Notes under the pieces: model-generated
Told to the model about the DNA's origin: nothing
The model's database searches: none
Seen by the model: only the letters and a program-made list of their open reading frames with translations
Source: Thermochaetoides thermophila DSM 1495
Lineage: Eukaryota; Ascomycota; Sordariomycetes; Sordariales; Chaetomiaceae
NCBI RefSeq assembly: GCF_000221225.1
Contig: NW_006383032.1
Span: forward strand, 496,001-560,000
Direction: 5' to 3'
Length of the DNA: 64,000 nt
Shown: piece by piece, positions 42,814-54,965 of the stretch
How positions within the stretch are numbered: position 1 is the stretch's first letter
Layout of the letters: every line of letters starts with the position of its first letter
Program-made: the position numbers and the translations under genes

Positions 42814-44640
42814 TTAACGAGCATATGGATCCGGCGACGAGCATTCAGGCCCGACTTCTTCGAACGACAGCTCCCACTTATCGACCTCCTTGAACTTCTT
42901 CTTAGCCTTAGCAAGCTCCTCGCCGATCCTCTCCGTCAACATCTGTGTCGTCTCCTCTTCCGGCAGAGACTCCACCTCATCATCCTCGTTGCCAGCCCCT
43001 CCAACGACAATCTCTTCCGCCACAACTTCCTCGTTCTCCTTATCCTGCTGCTTCGCTGACCCGTATGTGCGCACAGCCTTCTTCTTGCCACCATCCGCCT
43101 TGCCGTTGACTTCTTTCTCCTTGCCCTTACGATTCGATGCTGACTTGGACAAAGGCTGCTTCTTCCTCCTTGATGTGCGTGCCTGGACATACGAGACGTC
43201 CTCGGGGTCAGCCACATAGCGCTCCTCATCAGACGAGCCGTCCACGTCGAATGGATCATCGTTGTCGATGCTCTCTTGCCTCTTGGCTGACTTCTTCCGG
43301 CGTTGCGGGAGCAGCGAAGTAAGGTCCGCTGTGGTGAGTTTCTTTGCAGCTGGCGGCTGGACAGAAGCCTTCTTTCTCGCCGCAGCAGCCTTGGCTGCGG
43401 CGGTAGGGTAGTTAGGGGAATGGGTCAACGAAGGGGGCGAGGAGAGCTCAGAGGATGAATCGATCAACTCGGGGGTTTCTGGCCTAGGCGGCGGCTTGCG
43501 TGTGTAGTTGCGGTGTGCTAGGGCGTCGAGGGATGGCCAGGCAACTGGGCTGTTACTTGCTGAGGCGCTGCTGCTCATTGGTGGTGCCATGTCAGGGTCA
43601 TCTTCAGCAGCTGGAGGTTGGGCTGGGGTTGAAAGCCGTTCCCGTTCGCGAGTTCTACCGCGAGTTGGGCTCGAAGCAGGAACGGGTTCGTGATCGACTT
43701 CGATCGAAGGGAGGACCTCCTCTGGCTTGGGCACTTCGTCCGGCTCGGAGACGTCCAGCGCTGGTCGCTTCTCACGGTAATTTTCGTGACTCTCCAGAGA
43801 CTTGCGCTTCCGAGACGGACACACATGCAGGTCATCGTTAGCGGCTTCAGTAGCCTGTGAGGCGCGGGTCTGCCGCCTGGTCTTGTCAACGGGTGTTGAC
43901 TCGCCATCGGGTCCCGAATCATCACCATCTTCCAAGACACTTGCTGCCCGTGAAGCTTGCGAGGTAACAGACTGTGACCGATGCCTCATCGGCTTCCGTA
44001 CGCTTGACAAAATACTCGGCTCCCGCGCCCTCCTCCTGAAGTTGCTGAAGTTCAACGTAGTGCTGATGCTGGGTGTGTTCTGTCCACGACTACTTGGCCG
44101 AATGGGAGCATCGTCTCTACCCGCAACGCTTGACTGACGAGGCCGGCCGCGCTTGAACATAGAAATGCTGAAAGTCGAGGTATCTGTCGAACGGTAGCCA
44201 GTGCGTGTGTCATCGATCGCGTCCTCTGAATCGTCGAGACTGTCGTCCAGATTGCCCAGAGAAAGATCCTCAAGATCCAAACCTGACACATCCGTCAAAC
44301 GAGGACGTCCCCGAGCTGGCGATTCCCTCTCGTTATCGGCGCTCTCGGGCTGCTCAGGGCGGGATGTCGAACTCAAGTCGTCTAACCGCGCCATGGCCTC
44401 ATCCTCTCGCTGTTTCGATTCCTCTAATGCCCTTGTCTGATCTGAGTCCAACTTGAGCATCGAAGCACGTGCTCTGTGCGGTTCTGTCAAGTTACTGCTC
44501 TGGGACTCGACAGCAACCGATTCCGGCTCGCGACTGGCAGCATCGTGTTTCCCGTCACTTGGAGCGAGATCTTGTTGCACAGTCTCAGCGGCTACTGTGG
44601 GACGGGCCGGTGCGACACGCGACCGTCTCGGACGAGGCAT
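42814..44640 (-). CDS. Acidic/basic low-complexity nuclear-type protein, 608 aa, unknown
   Basis: A single-exon frame starting MPRPRRSRVAPARP. It has a charged helix (ALEESKQREDEAMARLDDL), a segment ISMFKRGRPRQSSV with a later FSNFRRRAREPSILSSVRK, which looks like a conserved short motif, several PARGRPR/KRGRPR AT-hook-like pieces, a TTADLTSLLPQRRKKSAKR element near 430 and an acidic C-terminus with a predicted coiled segment ending KKFKEVDKWELSFEEV. Multiple basic clusters suggest nuclear location. I do not recognise the family and assign no function. DNA binding through the GRP motifs is possible but unproven. The good open frame and the motif-like islands support a real gene. Confidence 0.75.
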   Translation of the reverse strand: MPRPRRSRVAPARPTVAAETVQQDLAPSDGKHDAASREPESVAVESQSSNLTEPHRARASMLKLDSDQTRALEESKQREDEAMARLDDLSSTSRPEQPESADNERESPARGRPRLTDVSGLDLEDLSLGNLDDSLDDSEDAIDDTRTGYRSTDTSTFSISMFKRGRPRQSSVAGRDDAPIRPSSRGQNTPSISTTLNFSNFRRRAREPSILSSVRKPMRHRSQSVTSQASRAASVLEDGDDSGPDGESTPVDKTRRQTRASQATEAANDDLHVCPSRKRKSLESHENYREKRPALDVSEPDEVPKPEEVLPSIEVDHEPVPASSPTRGRTRERERLSTPAQPPAAEDDPDMAPPMSSSASASNSPVAWPSLDALAHRNYTRKPPPRPETPELIDSSSELSSPPSLTHSPNYPTAAAKAAAARKKASVQPPAAKKLTTADLTSLLPQRRKKSAKRQESIDNDDPFDVDGSSDEERYVADPEDVSYVQARTSRRKKQPLSKSASNRKGKEKEVNGKADGGKKKAVRTYGSAKQQDKENEEVVAEEIVVGGAGNEDDEVESLPEEETTQMLTERIGEELAKAKKKFKEVDKWELSFEEVGPECSSPDPYAR

Positions 44641-45493
44641 TGCGACTCTAAATAACGGTAGATGTCCCTTTGGTATAAAATACGTTCCAAGATCGTTGGC
44701 AGAACGAGACGGCGGCTGCGTGAAGTGGTCGGATCGCGGTGGTTATATTTTGCGAGGGGCCAGTGTGATGGGGCAGAGACGCGTCCGACGCGCGATTACC
44801 AGCAGCGGGAGCTTGAAATCTTGGCGTTGATTGATGTGGGGAATCACCCGGCGCGTGTCGTACGTAAGCGAGCTCCAAAAGCTCTTGGCGAACTCTAGTC
44901 TTGGCATCCCGGCCACACCACCTCTTCAAGCTCGTTCTCACATCCTGTCTCTTCACGAATCCGTATGCTGAACATAGGGTGTCAACTGATGGTATTTAGT
45001 TTGAGGACGCTATCGGTTACGTTTATCTTGATCTCGTTGCTCTCCCTAGTTCAAGGTGAAGCTCGAAGACTTTTTGTCTTCGCTTGATAGACCTGAGCTT
45101 CAGGTGACATTACCTGAGAGCCGCTGTCTTCGAGTGCTCTGATGTCATCGTTGAAACTCCTGCTTAAAGCAAAACATATCTATATACTCCTCTCCATTCA
45201 TTCTTGAAAACGTCGAGTGTATTCCTGAACAAGTTCCTTTATGTGTCGTCTCGCAGCCCCCTAGGACCCTCATGATGTCACCGTCTGCGCCGCTCCAGCG
45301 GCTCCACCTTTCCGTACACGGCGAGCTTCGCGGTAGGGTCTTGAGCTACAACGTCCCATGCCTAACCGCCGAACCCCCCTCTCACCCCACTACCAAACAT
45401 TCTCTCCTGAACTACATAAAACCTTCCGTACCTGTACACACGCCTTCGGATCTCGGTCCTCTAAAATAAGGCTGAGGCACATAAATCATCAAC
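44641..45493. other. Divergent promoter region, unknown gene / FUN14 gene
   Basis: About 850 bases between divergent starts. It has mixed composition, and the small frames (78-102 codons) carry no domain. No clear factor site is seen. Confidence 0.4.
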
Positions 45494-46303
45494 ATGTCCA
45501 CACCCGCCCTCCTCGTCCGCACTGCCCTTCCCCGCTCCCGGATCAAGCCCGGGACGAGGCCCTGCCCGGGCCTGCTCCGTCTACGCCAAACCGTCTTGCC
45601 CATCAGCATTGGCATCACCTCCGGTCTGGTGGCCTTGACTCATCAAAGGCCAATGCGGTTAGACGCCGCCGTGCAGCAGCAGACTCGGACGCTGGCGACG
45701 AATCCACCCAAGAATAAGGAGGATGGGCGTTTTTTGAGTGCCGAGACTGTTAAACAGCTTTCGAGGGGGAGTTTAGCGGGTATTGTTGAGCTCAAAAGTT
45801 GGGCCTTTGAAACGGAGATGACGCTAACGTTGGAAATCAGGCTTTTTCACGGGGTTAATGGTGAGCGTCTTCTCCAAGACACTTGTCCTGCTGGCAGGAA
45901 TTACTATGCTCATCTTCCATGTAAGTCGCGTGGTCACGCCCAAGTTTATCAGCACTACATTTCTCTGTTCCATATTTCTTTGCTTAACCCTTCAAGGGTT
46001 TTATTTCCGCCATGTGTGGCTGTGAATCAAAACCCATTTTCTATCAGAGCTCGTCTCTTCAGAATCTCCTTTTGAGCTTCATGACTCGCCCAAATCCAAT
46101 CATCTCTATAGAGAAGCTAACCGGTTTCTCTCTCCCTTCCTTCATCACAGGTTGCAGCTCGAAATGGTATCGACCTGGTCGCCTACTTCAAGCTTAAAGA
46201 GCATTTCCGGGGTTCTCGGATCTTAGCCGCGCTAAACCAACACACAGCATTTAAGCTTTCCTTCGCCCTGGCATTCGTGCTCTCGGCCTTCATGTCCTTC
46301 TGA
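45494..46303 (+). CDS. FUN14-family mitochondrial membrane protein, 172 aa
   Basis: Three exons: 45494-45779, 45841-45920 and 46151-46303. The first 40 residues are Arg-rich without acidic residues (MSTPALLVRTALPRSRIKPG...), a likely mitochondrial presequence. Residues 87-121 spell the FUN14 core: LSRGSLAG-FFTGLMVSVFSKTLVLLAG, a glycine-patterned membrane helix that needs the exon 1/2 junction to form. A second membrane helix closes the protein (KLSFALAFVLSAFMSF). FUN14 proteins sit in mitochondrial membranes; human FUNDC1 is a mitophagy receptor, but the fungal role is not settled, and I see no clear LC3-interaction motif at the N-terminus. Intron 2 is long (230 bases). The stop lies only 55 bases from the convergent aminopeptidase stop. 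Confidence 0.85.
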
Positions 46304-46358
46304 GATCTGTTACATTTCAAGCCTCATAAAGCATAGACAAGTGTGTCACATGCTTTCC

Positions 46359-48703
46359 TCAGAAAGGCTGCGTCTCCCTCTCCAGCCAAGCGCGGGTGAG
46401 CTCATCATCCTTGAAGTACGGCTCCATGGCAGCACGGATCTGCTCGTTCGACTTGTTCAGCCATGCCTTCTCCTCGGCCGTGAGCATCGACTCGTCAATC
46501 AGCTTGCGGCAGTAAGGCACCATGGTGACATGCTCGAAGCCGAGGAAGGGTTTGTCCCCGAAGGAGTGCTCCGTCTTGACCTCGCGCACGATCGCCAGGT
46601 TCTCGATGCGGATGCCGTAGGAACCATCCTCGTAATAACCCGGTTCGATCGACAACACATTGCCCGACGCAAGGGGCACGTCGGCATACTGCTTCCTGGT
46701 GCCGATGCCGATCGGACCCTCGTGCACGTTGAGGAAGGAGCCTACACCGTGGCCCGTACCGTGCCGATAGTCGAGGCCTTGCTTCTGTTAAAGAGTTAGG
46801 ATTGAGTGTTCAACTTGGTTGGTAGAAAACGTATGGATTTGTAATCTTACCCAGAGGAACTGGCGGGCGAGAGCATCAATTGCGTAACCGGTTGTCCCCT
46901 TAGGGAAGACAGCAGTATCTAATGCAATGTTGCCCTTCAGGACCAGAGTGTAGGCCTTCCTTTCCTCAGGCTTTGGTGTGGTGAAGTGCAGCGTCCGAGT
47001 AGTATCCGTCGTGCCATCCAGGTACTGGGCTCCTGAATCGCAGAGGTAAATAGCATCCGGATCGATAACGGCGCAACTGCCCCGCTCAGGCTTGTAATGA
47101 ATAACAGCAGCGCTATGGGCGGGTAAGCATACATCATAATCGCTAGGCATGTGAAAGGGAGTCACTCACTTCGGCCCAGTGGCTGAGATGGTGTCGAAGG
47201 ACAGGGCGACGAAGTCCTTCTGCTTCTTCCGGAACTCTTCCAGCTTGTCGGCAGCAGCCACTTCGTCAATTACAGCCTTCTTGTTCACAAGCTGGTCCTC
47301 TAGCCAGGCGAAGAACTGGATCAGAGCCGCACCGTCCCGGATATGGCACTGCCGCATGCCTTCCAGTTCGGTTTCATTCTTCACCGCCTTAGCGTCGCCC
47401 ACCGGGCTCCTCACTTCTTCAACGAACTTATCGCCGCCAAGTGCCAGCTTGAGCGCCCACGAGGCCTTGGTCGAGATTAGAAACTTCTTAGGCGACTGCT
47501 CAGTCCAAAGGGCCTCGGCCGCCTTCACCAACATTTTGGCGTCGTCAAACAGGGCGTTGTATGGCTTGATGGAAACTTTATTCTGCGCCAGGTAGCTCTT
47601 GCACTCGTCGTTCAGCTTCGACTCGTCGATGTAGAGGATGGCCGAATCGGCTGTTACAAGCGCATACGAGAAAAAGACCGGGTTATACGCGATGTCGCTC
47701 CCGCGGAGGTTGAAAAGCCAGGCGATCTCGTCCAACAGAGACAGGACGATGCCAGCAGCCTTCTTCTTCTCCAGTTCCTTCCGAAGATCGGCGATCTTTG
47801 ATGCTGAATCCTTACCAGAATACTTCAGGGGCAGAAGGAAAATAGGGTTATTGGAACGCTTGGGCCTGGCGTCACCCCAAACAATGTCCACGAGATTCTC
47901 GGTCACAGCCTTCAGACCGGCGCCTCCGGCTCTCTTAATGCTCTCATCCAACTTTTCGGCGACAGTGCTAGAGATCAGGGTAGGATCAACACCAACTACC
48001 TTGCCGCCAGCCGCCTGCTGCGACGTCCACTCCTGCCAGGTCGGGACGTCCTGCATCCCGGTCTTGAGGAGCTCCCAGTTCTCATCCAGTTGCTTGCCGG
48101 CCTGGTTAAAGTAGCGGCCGTCTGTGGCCAGCGCGGCCTTCTCGAGCGTCACCACGGCTGTGCCTGCGGAACCGGTGAAACCAGAGATGAACGCGCGACG
48201 GGCATCGCAGGCATCGATATACTCGGACGCGTGGCTGTCCTCGGATGGGACAACTGTACGGGTACTGGGTGTTAGGAGTCACTCGGACGCAGGAGACGGT
48301 GAGATGACGGGGGAAACAAAGGATAAATACCGTAGATGTCGATTCCCTTTTCCTTCATGACGGACCGAAGGGCCCGCAGGCGCTCGGTGGTGTGGACGGT
48401 CATCTCTTCAGATGAAGTTGCGCCGGTTGTCTGGGTGGTATAGGATGCTCTATTGGGTCGAGAAACTGCTGCTGAGGAAAGATGCTGGGAAGAGAAGCGC
48501 GAGAGGAATGGGAAGAGGTTCCGGGGAAGAGGTACGGCTGGAGAGCTGGGTCGCGGGGCCTTGATATCAAATACAGGGCGCAGTGGAACGTGGGCGGGGC
48601 AGTGTGACTGGCCGGCGTAGGAAGAGTCGGCCCCGCGCGGTAGACGGAACCGATTCGCAGCCCGGAGGAGGCGGGCAGTGGAGGTCGGGTGTCCAACGGG
48701 CAT
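46359..48703 (-). CDS. ampp: Xaa-Pro aminopeptidase P, 714 aa with N-terminal extension
   Basis: Four exons: 48703-48331, 48253-47170, 47112-46851 and 46784-46359. This M24B metallopeptidase removes the N-terminal residue before proline. The domain order is the usual three-part one. VVPSEDSHASEYI and RRAFISGFTGSAGTAVV lie in the first creatinase-like domain, and the catalytic pita-bread domain is C-terminal. The metal ligands are visible: Asp of CDSGAQYLDG, Asp of TTDTTRT, His of GTGHGVGSFL, Glu of LSIEPGYYE and Glu of RIENLAIV. The common family start corresponds to MTVHTTERLRALRSVMKEKG at codon 101. The 100 residues before it are Arg/Ser/Pro-rich, mitochondrial-presequence-like and in frame with a good ATG, so two start sites may give mitochondrial and cytosolic forms. 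Confidence 0.94.
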
Positions 48704-49555
48704 GAGCTCTGGTGCAGCTGCGCTGGTTCAGGTGGTTGAGATATAAGGAGGTGCCCCACTCAAGCACTCCAGCTCGGGGAGCTCCAACTTCGACCTCACG
48801 CATCGCCCCTCATCGAGCTGCCAAATTGGGCTCAGCATGTCACGAGTACAACAGCCATGGCTTGTAGAATGCTTCTGGTGGCACAACGCTTTTTCTTCTG
48901 TTGGCCAGAAGTAGTCATAATATTATTGTAATGACACCTCCATGGTGATATTGCTGCAATAACTTCACACAGCAGATAAGATGGGAGAGACGGCCTCATA
49001 ACCAAGCAGGAGAGGTACACTGGGGCGGTCAGGTACTTCTTGACACCCCACCGTTGTGTCTCCAGAGCCGTTGTTCCCACTCGCGACCAGGTCAGACATC
49101 GGTGGGGTTTCCAGCGTTCTGGCACTGTAGCCTTGGAGCTCCAGCAGGTTCCACAGAGCTTGATCAGTAAATGCGAGCCTCACACACTCATTAGCGTTAA
49201 GGTTGCATATCGGTCGGTGCTTGTCCCGTCGGGTCGTCTGAATTAGGTACGGAAGTTAAAAAAAAAAGGCCAACAAGTCGTTGAGACAAAAGGGGTGATT
49301 CTGGAAAGCGCTCGCCCGATAAAGAAAGGTTCAAAGCAAGTTTTTATCATCTTGACTCTCACAATTTCTCATTTCTTGACCCCTCTCAGCCTCTCTCCAC
49401 TTGCAACGAAAACAATCTCCTTTAGGAAGCTGCTTCAGCTTCTGAGATCTTCTCGGTCACTCGGCGTCTTACCTCATCCGCTCAACTCCATTATTGGGCT
49501 AGCCAAGACCGATGACTTTTTCCGACATCAGAAACCGACAGTGACAAGGGACAAA
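48704..49555. other. Divergent promoter region, aminopeptidase P / importin-like
   Basis: About 850 bases between divergent starts, with an A-tract at 49258-49268. A frame continuing upstream of the karyopherin start (from 49295) shows no domain. No RNA gene is seen. Confidence 0.4.
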
Positions 49556-52500
49556 ATGGCCGACAGCGCAATGGAGCAGCTCCCTCTACCTACCAGCCTT
49601 GCGGAGGTTGAATCAGTGAGTGAAACCGATTCAATGTCTTGGTTTTGTGAGCCGACCGATAAAGAACCTATAATACTGAGCCCGATCTGCAGCTCATCCG
49701 TGCCCTCTATCAACCAAATCCCCCTGAGACTATCACCAAGATCCAAGAAGTACTCCAGCGACTGCAGCGGTCACCAGAAGGATGGCAGCTCGCACAGAGC
49801 TTGATCTCCCATCGGGAAGATAATATTCGCTTCTATGCTGCACTCACTCTTATTGTGAAAATCAACCGGGACAGGTATGGAAGGTTATCCTGTTTATCAA
49901 CCGTTGTGAAAGAACTCAAGTCTAATATGATTGTTGCAGTGCTGGCTTGAGTGAAGAGGACACAAGCAGCCTACTTCAAAACATCATCAGCTGGACTATT
50001 CAGTCCCTTGCTGACGGCGCTGCTCCGTTCGTGACCAAGAAGTTGTGCACGGCTCTGGTCACTTTTTTCATCCATTTTTCCCATCTATGGCCACACTGTG
50101 TTCGCCATTTCCTCTACTGCCTGGACCTTGGACGGGGTACTCCAGTTGAGGGACTGGATGATGCCCTCACGACTGAGATCCTTGTTTCAAAGTTAGACCG
50201 CAAGAAGCTGAGTGCAGCTGTGTGGTTCATTACGTCCTTGGTTGAGGAGGTTGGCAAGACCGATATGAGCGCCCCCAAGTTCATCCAAGTCCACGAGCGC
50301 TTGATTAAGACCGGACCTGATGTGACTTGTTTGCTTGCCAGGGCCTTTAACCCTCCAGAAGATAACCCAGCCATCAAAACTCAGGGAGAAGCCCTGGCCT
50401 GCTTCCAGGTATGTCTGAAACTTCTGTAGCCAAGTAGCTATGCGTGTCTTGTAACATGTGGTCTGACACTTAGTAAGGCTTGGATCTTGTATGCCCAGCG
50501 AGCATCCCCTAACGTGGAGTTGGTCACTCCTCTAAGACAACTAGTTGGGCCTGCTATGAACTGTTTGGCCGATCCAGACCTTTTCCAGCCAGCTGCTGAA
50601 TTGTTCAGCGATGTTTTGAGCAATTATTCAAGCTTTTTCACAGAAGAGCACTACAACACTTTGGCTTCACTTTTCGAAAGCCCTTGGGCAGCTGAGCATT
50701 ATCAGCGCCTTCTCCACGGCAATCACCATGAAGATGGCATCTCGTTCGGTCTCCTGATGCTGGCATACGGTGATGCCAAAGTGCAAGACCTTATGCATGG
50801 CACTGACGCGCGTTCCCAGGGCTTCCTCGAGAAGCTGACTGGGCTCCTTGCGGCTGATGGTTACCTTGTTGCTGATGACACTGTCTTTGTGCCAGCTCTC
50901 GAGTTCTGGTCAACGTTCATTGAGACTATGGTCGATAATATTTACTCAGACGAAGAGGATACAGAGTCTTGGAAGCCACTCGCCGAACGTCACTTGAAGG
51001 CTGTCATACTTAATTCCTGGAGAAAGATCCAGTGGCCGCCTGCAGAGGTGTTCGCGGAGTGGGATTCAACAGAGCGTACCGCATTCAATGATGCCAGGAA
51101 AGACGTCAGCGATATGCTCCAGTCGGTCTTCACCCTCGAAGGCTCGAGCCTTGTTTCATTTTTTGCTGACCTTTTCCTGCGTGTCCTCCCTACCCAGAAC
51201 TGGGCCGAACTTGAAGCCGCCGCCTTCTGCCTCGGCGCTCTGGCCGACTGTATTTCGGAAGATGCTCGGAATGACCACGTGTTGAGCAACGTATTTTCAT
51301 CTCCTTTCTTCCAGCTTCTCGGCCAGGCTCATGGGCCTATCCCCTTGCGTCTTCGCCAGACAGGCTTGGCCCTGATCGAAAAGTACTGCGAGTACTTTGA
51401 GCGGAACGCACAATACCTGCCCGATGCACTCAATCTTTTATTTGGTGCCTTGGGTGATCCGGTCCTTGGAGGACCATGTGCAAGGTCGATCTCAACTCTA
51501 TGCTCCTCATGCCGCTCCATCCTTACAGGAGAGGCTGGAGCTTTCATCAACCATTATAAGACTATTCGCGGCAGTCAGGTGTTGGACTCGCTTGCTGAAG
51601 AGAGGATTGTTCAATCCATTGCCTCCATTGTCCAAGCTATCAAAGAGGAGGGGCACAGACTGGATATGTTTGAGGAGCTCTACAATTTCCTCAAGAAAGA
51701 CTTCGAACTTGCCATCCAGCTTCAAGCTCAGCCTAACATCCTCAACCTTTCCCACCCTGACTTCCTCAGAGGCCTGGAGACGCCACACCCACCAGCAGTT
51801 CCGTCTGCTGAAGAAATTGCTCTTCATATCGCCCTCAGGTCCTTGAGATGCCTGGCAAGCATGGCCAAGGGCATGCAGGATGTGAAAGAACATCCGATTG
51901 ACCTAGATAGCGAGCCGGCACCCCATGACCCAAACAGCAGACTGAGTCGTTTGCAAGCAGACATTATGCGTGTGTTAGCCGGCGTCCAGTCAGCCTTTGG
52001 GGCCAGCGGCGAGGCTGTTGAGATTATCTGCAATATCTTCCGTGCTGGCTTCTCGGAGACGGAGCCGGGACCGTTCGTGTTCCACCCCGACGTTGTTACG
52101 GACTACTTTGTTCAGCAGCGTTATGAGACCCCTAGGATCGGCACGCTGTTGAGCACGGTCTGCTCATACGTCGGGTCGCTTTATCGCGGACCGAAGGCTC
52201 TCGTGCCGCCGCAGCTTACGCGTTTGCTGCCGTGGGTGATTTCTATCATTCAGGGCATGCCGGGTAGGTCATCATTGTGATCAACCCTCTTTCCCCAACT
52301 CAGGCGTAAGCGCTTTCTCTGCTAACACCATCTTAGATCCCGATTCTGATACTGAGATCGCTGTCAACGGCATCAACTTTGTTGAAAAGGTCATCTCGAA
52401 ATATCCCGAGATTCTCTTCAACGCTCAGCCCTCTCAACTGATCGAATTCTTCTTCCTCTTCACCCTCAAAGTTCTCGACGGCACTGAACCCCTGCCGAAA

Positions 52501-53018
52501 AACGCTGCGGCCGAGTTCTGGGTACGTCCCCAACTTTTTAATCGCATTCTTCTCATCTAATATGCTCATCTAACATGACTTTCAGGCAAACTTCATCAGT
52601 CTCAAGCCGTCCAACCCGGCACTTGAGCAAGCTATCGCCTCTGCGATGACACACCTGGGCCCTCTGGTCGCCCGGTCTTTGATGCGCAACATCGGTGGAC
52701 ATGCTGCTCGCTCCGAACTGGATCGACTGTGCGAGCCGCTCAAGAAGCTAGTCGTACTGCGGCCCGAGGCACAAGCCTGGCTTGAGCAAGCCTTACTCGA
52801 GGGACAGGCATGCTGGCCTGGCTGTGAGAGGGTCGCGCTTGAGGACGGTAGAGCTTTCTTGAGGAAGGTCATTGCGTAAGTTTCGCATCCTCTCGGTGCT
52901 GTGTTGGTGGCCAAATAACTAACGACGCAGCAGGCTGAGAGGCGCGCGCACAACCAACCAAGTAGTCCGGGAGTTCTGGCTCGCCTGCCGTGGATCCAAT
53001 TTTGCGTATGCGTCCTAG
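49556..53018 (+). CDS. Importin-beta family karyopherin, importin-13 / Kap111 / Pdr6-like, 1019 aa
   Basis: Seven exons: 49556-49615, 49693-49874, 49940-50408, 50478-52263, 52337-52521, 52586-52875 and 52931-53018. Karyopherins carry cargo through nuclear pores under Ran-GTP control. The product is all HEAT-repeat-like helices. The importin-beta N-terminal pattern is present: LIRALYQPNPPETITKIQEV, then LQRSPEGWQLAQSLI and REDNIRFYAALTLIVKINRD. The length and the C-terminal EFWLACRGSNF resemble the importin-13/transportin-SR branch, represented by Kap111 in fission yeast and Pdr6 in budding yeast. The exact subgroup is an inference. The last acceptor is a tandem CAGCAG, giving one residue more or less. 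A short intron start (AGTAAG before 50478) uses a weak acceptor, but the frame demands it. Confidence 0.88.
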
Positions 53019-53537
53019 GAAGAGGGTTAGATATCTGGGGTAGTGTTTAATGTACCCCCTTCACAGGTCAGCAATGGTGGTTGGGACGAAAGAGGCCCTT
53101 GACTGTACCCTGCTAAGGTCTCGACACCAATTATGGCAAATGACTTCATACCCGAGTACTCAACACGGTATTGGGTATGAAAACATAACAATCCTGAAAG
53201 TAGATATGGGCTAGAGATGGTCATATAGCCTTTAGGAGACGCTTGCTGTATCTCAGTGTAGTGAGAATGAGAGATGCATGCTACAAACATTGTTCGATTC
53301 CCTCCGTTGTTCACACATGCACCCAATTCAGTCATCCTACTCTCGTGGCACCAACTTCTCCCAATACTCCGTCTCCTGATATATGCTTCCTATAAGTGAT
53401 CCCTTCATGGTCCCTTCGAGCGGCATTATCTAAACCATATCGCTGATACAAATGAACAGAGATGGCTGTCTATCATACAGAGCCCAGTCTATTATACAGG
53501 TTCCCATCTATCCTTTTTAGAAGCTTCATCCAACCCC
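53019..53537. other. Convergent intergenic spacer, karyopherin / MSW1
   Basis: About 520 bases between convergent stop codons, AT-richer than the genes. No open frame with a domain and no repeat is seen. Confidence 0.4.
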
Positions 53538-54965
53538 TTAATGGAAAAAGTCATAAATACCAACAGCCTTCTCAACCATCGACATGGTATTCCCCGCACT
53601 TCGGATCGCCCGAATTGTACCCGTCTCTTCGGCGTCTTTGAGCGCCTTCTCATTTTCCTGGAAGAACTGGTATCTATCCCTGATCTCGGCCAGCCCATCA
53701 ATCAAAGCCTTCGTCACAGCTGCCTTGAGATCGGGAGCCTGCTGATCGGCGAACTCCTCGGCCAGCTGCGCGGGTGTGCGCCCCTGCTTATCAAAGGCAG
53801 ACAATATATCGAGCAGGTTGGCGATTCCTGGCCGCTCGACTGGGTCGTAGGTGATGTTACCCAGAGCATCGGTGACCGCGCCCTTAATCTTCTTTTCTAT
53901 TTCCTCTGGGGCATCGGTGATGTGGATGCGGGACCTGGCTTTCGGGTCGGACTTGGACATCTTCTCACGGGGGTTGGTAAGGGACATGATGCGCTTGGTG
54001 GGAGCTGCGGAGGAATATGAGCATTGGGAATACATCAGGGGGCCTCAGGGGCAGGGCTCACCGATCACGGTTTCAGGGGCAACCAGGCAGTTGGTCTTCC
54101 AGGTGCTGTTGAAGTTGGTGACGCACTCTCTGGCAAACTCGAGATGCTGCCGTTGGTCGTCGCCCACAGGAACGTGGGTAGCACGGTGGATCAAGATATC
54201 AGCGGCCTGGAGAATCGGATAGGAGAAGAGGCCGTGCTTGAGAGCAGCCTTAGCCCTTGAGTCCTCCAATGATGTGTCTGCGTCGAGCTTCAACTTGCTC
54301 TGTATTGTTGAAAATTCGGGTTAGTTGACCCCTCTGAGTCAAATCCATCAGCTTCCGAGGAACTGGGAACTTACCTTCCACTGTGTCATACGAGAAAGGT
54401 AACCCATAGATGAAGTGCACCCCAAGATCCAATACAGATTGGCGATTTGTTTTATACGAGACTGGTAGAACAAAGCACAGTGTTCTGGGTCAAGGCCAAT
54501 GGCAAGCAGAGCAGCCAGCGTCTGCTTCTTAGAGGCGACCAAGGCCTCCTTGGGACCAGGCACCGTCAAGGCATGGAGATCGACAACAGAGAAGTACAAC
54601 TTGATGTTCGGATCCTTGATCGCCTCGTCCTGCAGGCGCTTCCACTGACTCAAGGCTCCTAGATAGTTGCCAAGGTGTGGGATACCTGTCGGCTGGATGG
54701 CCGAGAAGACGACTTTTCTCTCAGGTTTTTCTGACTTATCTTTTGTCTTCACAGCTCCTCTGCTCTCTTTGCCCTGAACCTCAATTCCAGCGCTTCTGCT
54801 ACCTGCTGACGTGAAGCTGCGTATTTGACTGGTTATGGTGTGCTTGCTGAGTGTCTTTGATGTCGCCGATCTTGATGCTGAGACTACACTTGGGACATTG
54901 CTTGCCAAATGTTGCCACTTCTTGTGGCAGGCACTGAGTTGACGGTATATTTTGGTGCTTTTCAT
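53538..54965 (-). CDS. msw1: Mitochondrial tryptophanyl-tRNA synthetase, 431 aa
   Basis: Three exons: 54965-54375, 54299-54062 and 54004-53538. The enzyme charges mitochondrial tRNA-Trp. The class I motifs are present: the HIGH-type PTGIPHLGNYLGALSQW near residue 92 and KMSKSDPKARSRI in exon 3. FSVVDLHALTVPG, VGDDQRQHLEFAREC and the tryptophan-site QAADILIHRATHVP are typical. The first 75 residues are rich in Ser, Lys, Arg and Thr with few acids (SATSKTLSKHTITSQIRSF), a mitochondrial presequence type. All motifs needed for activity are visible. It lies downstream of RSM10 on the same strand, separated by about 350 bases; the shared mitochondrial-translation theme may be chance. Confidence 0.95.
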
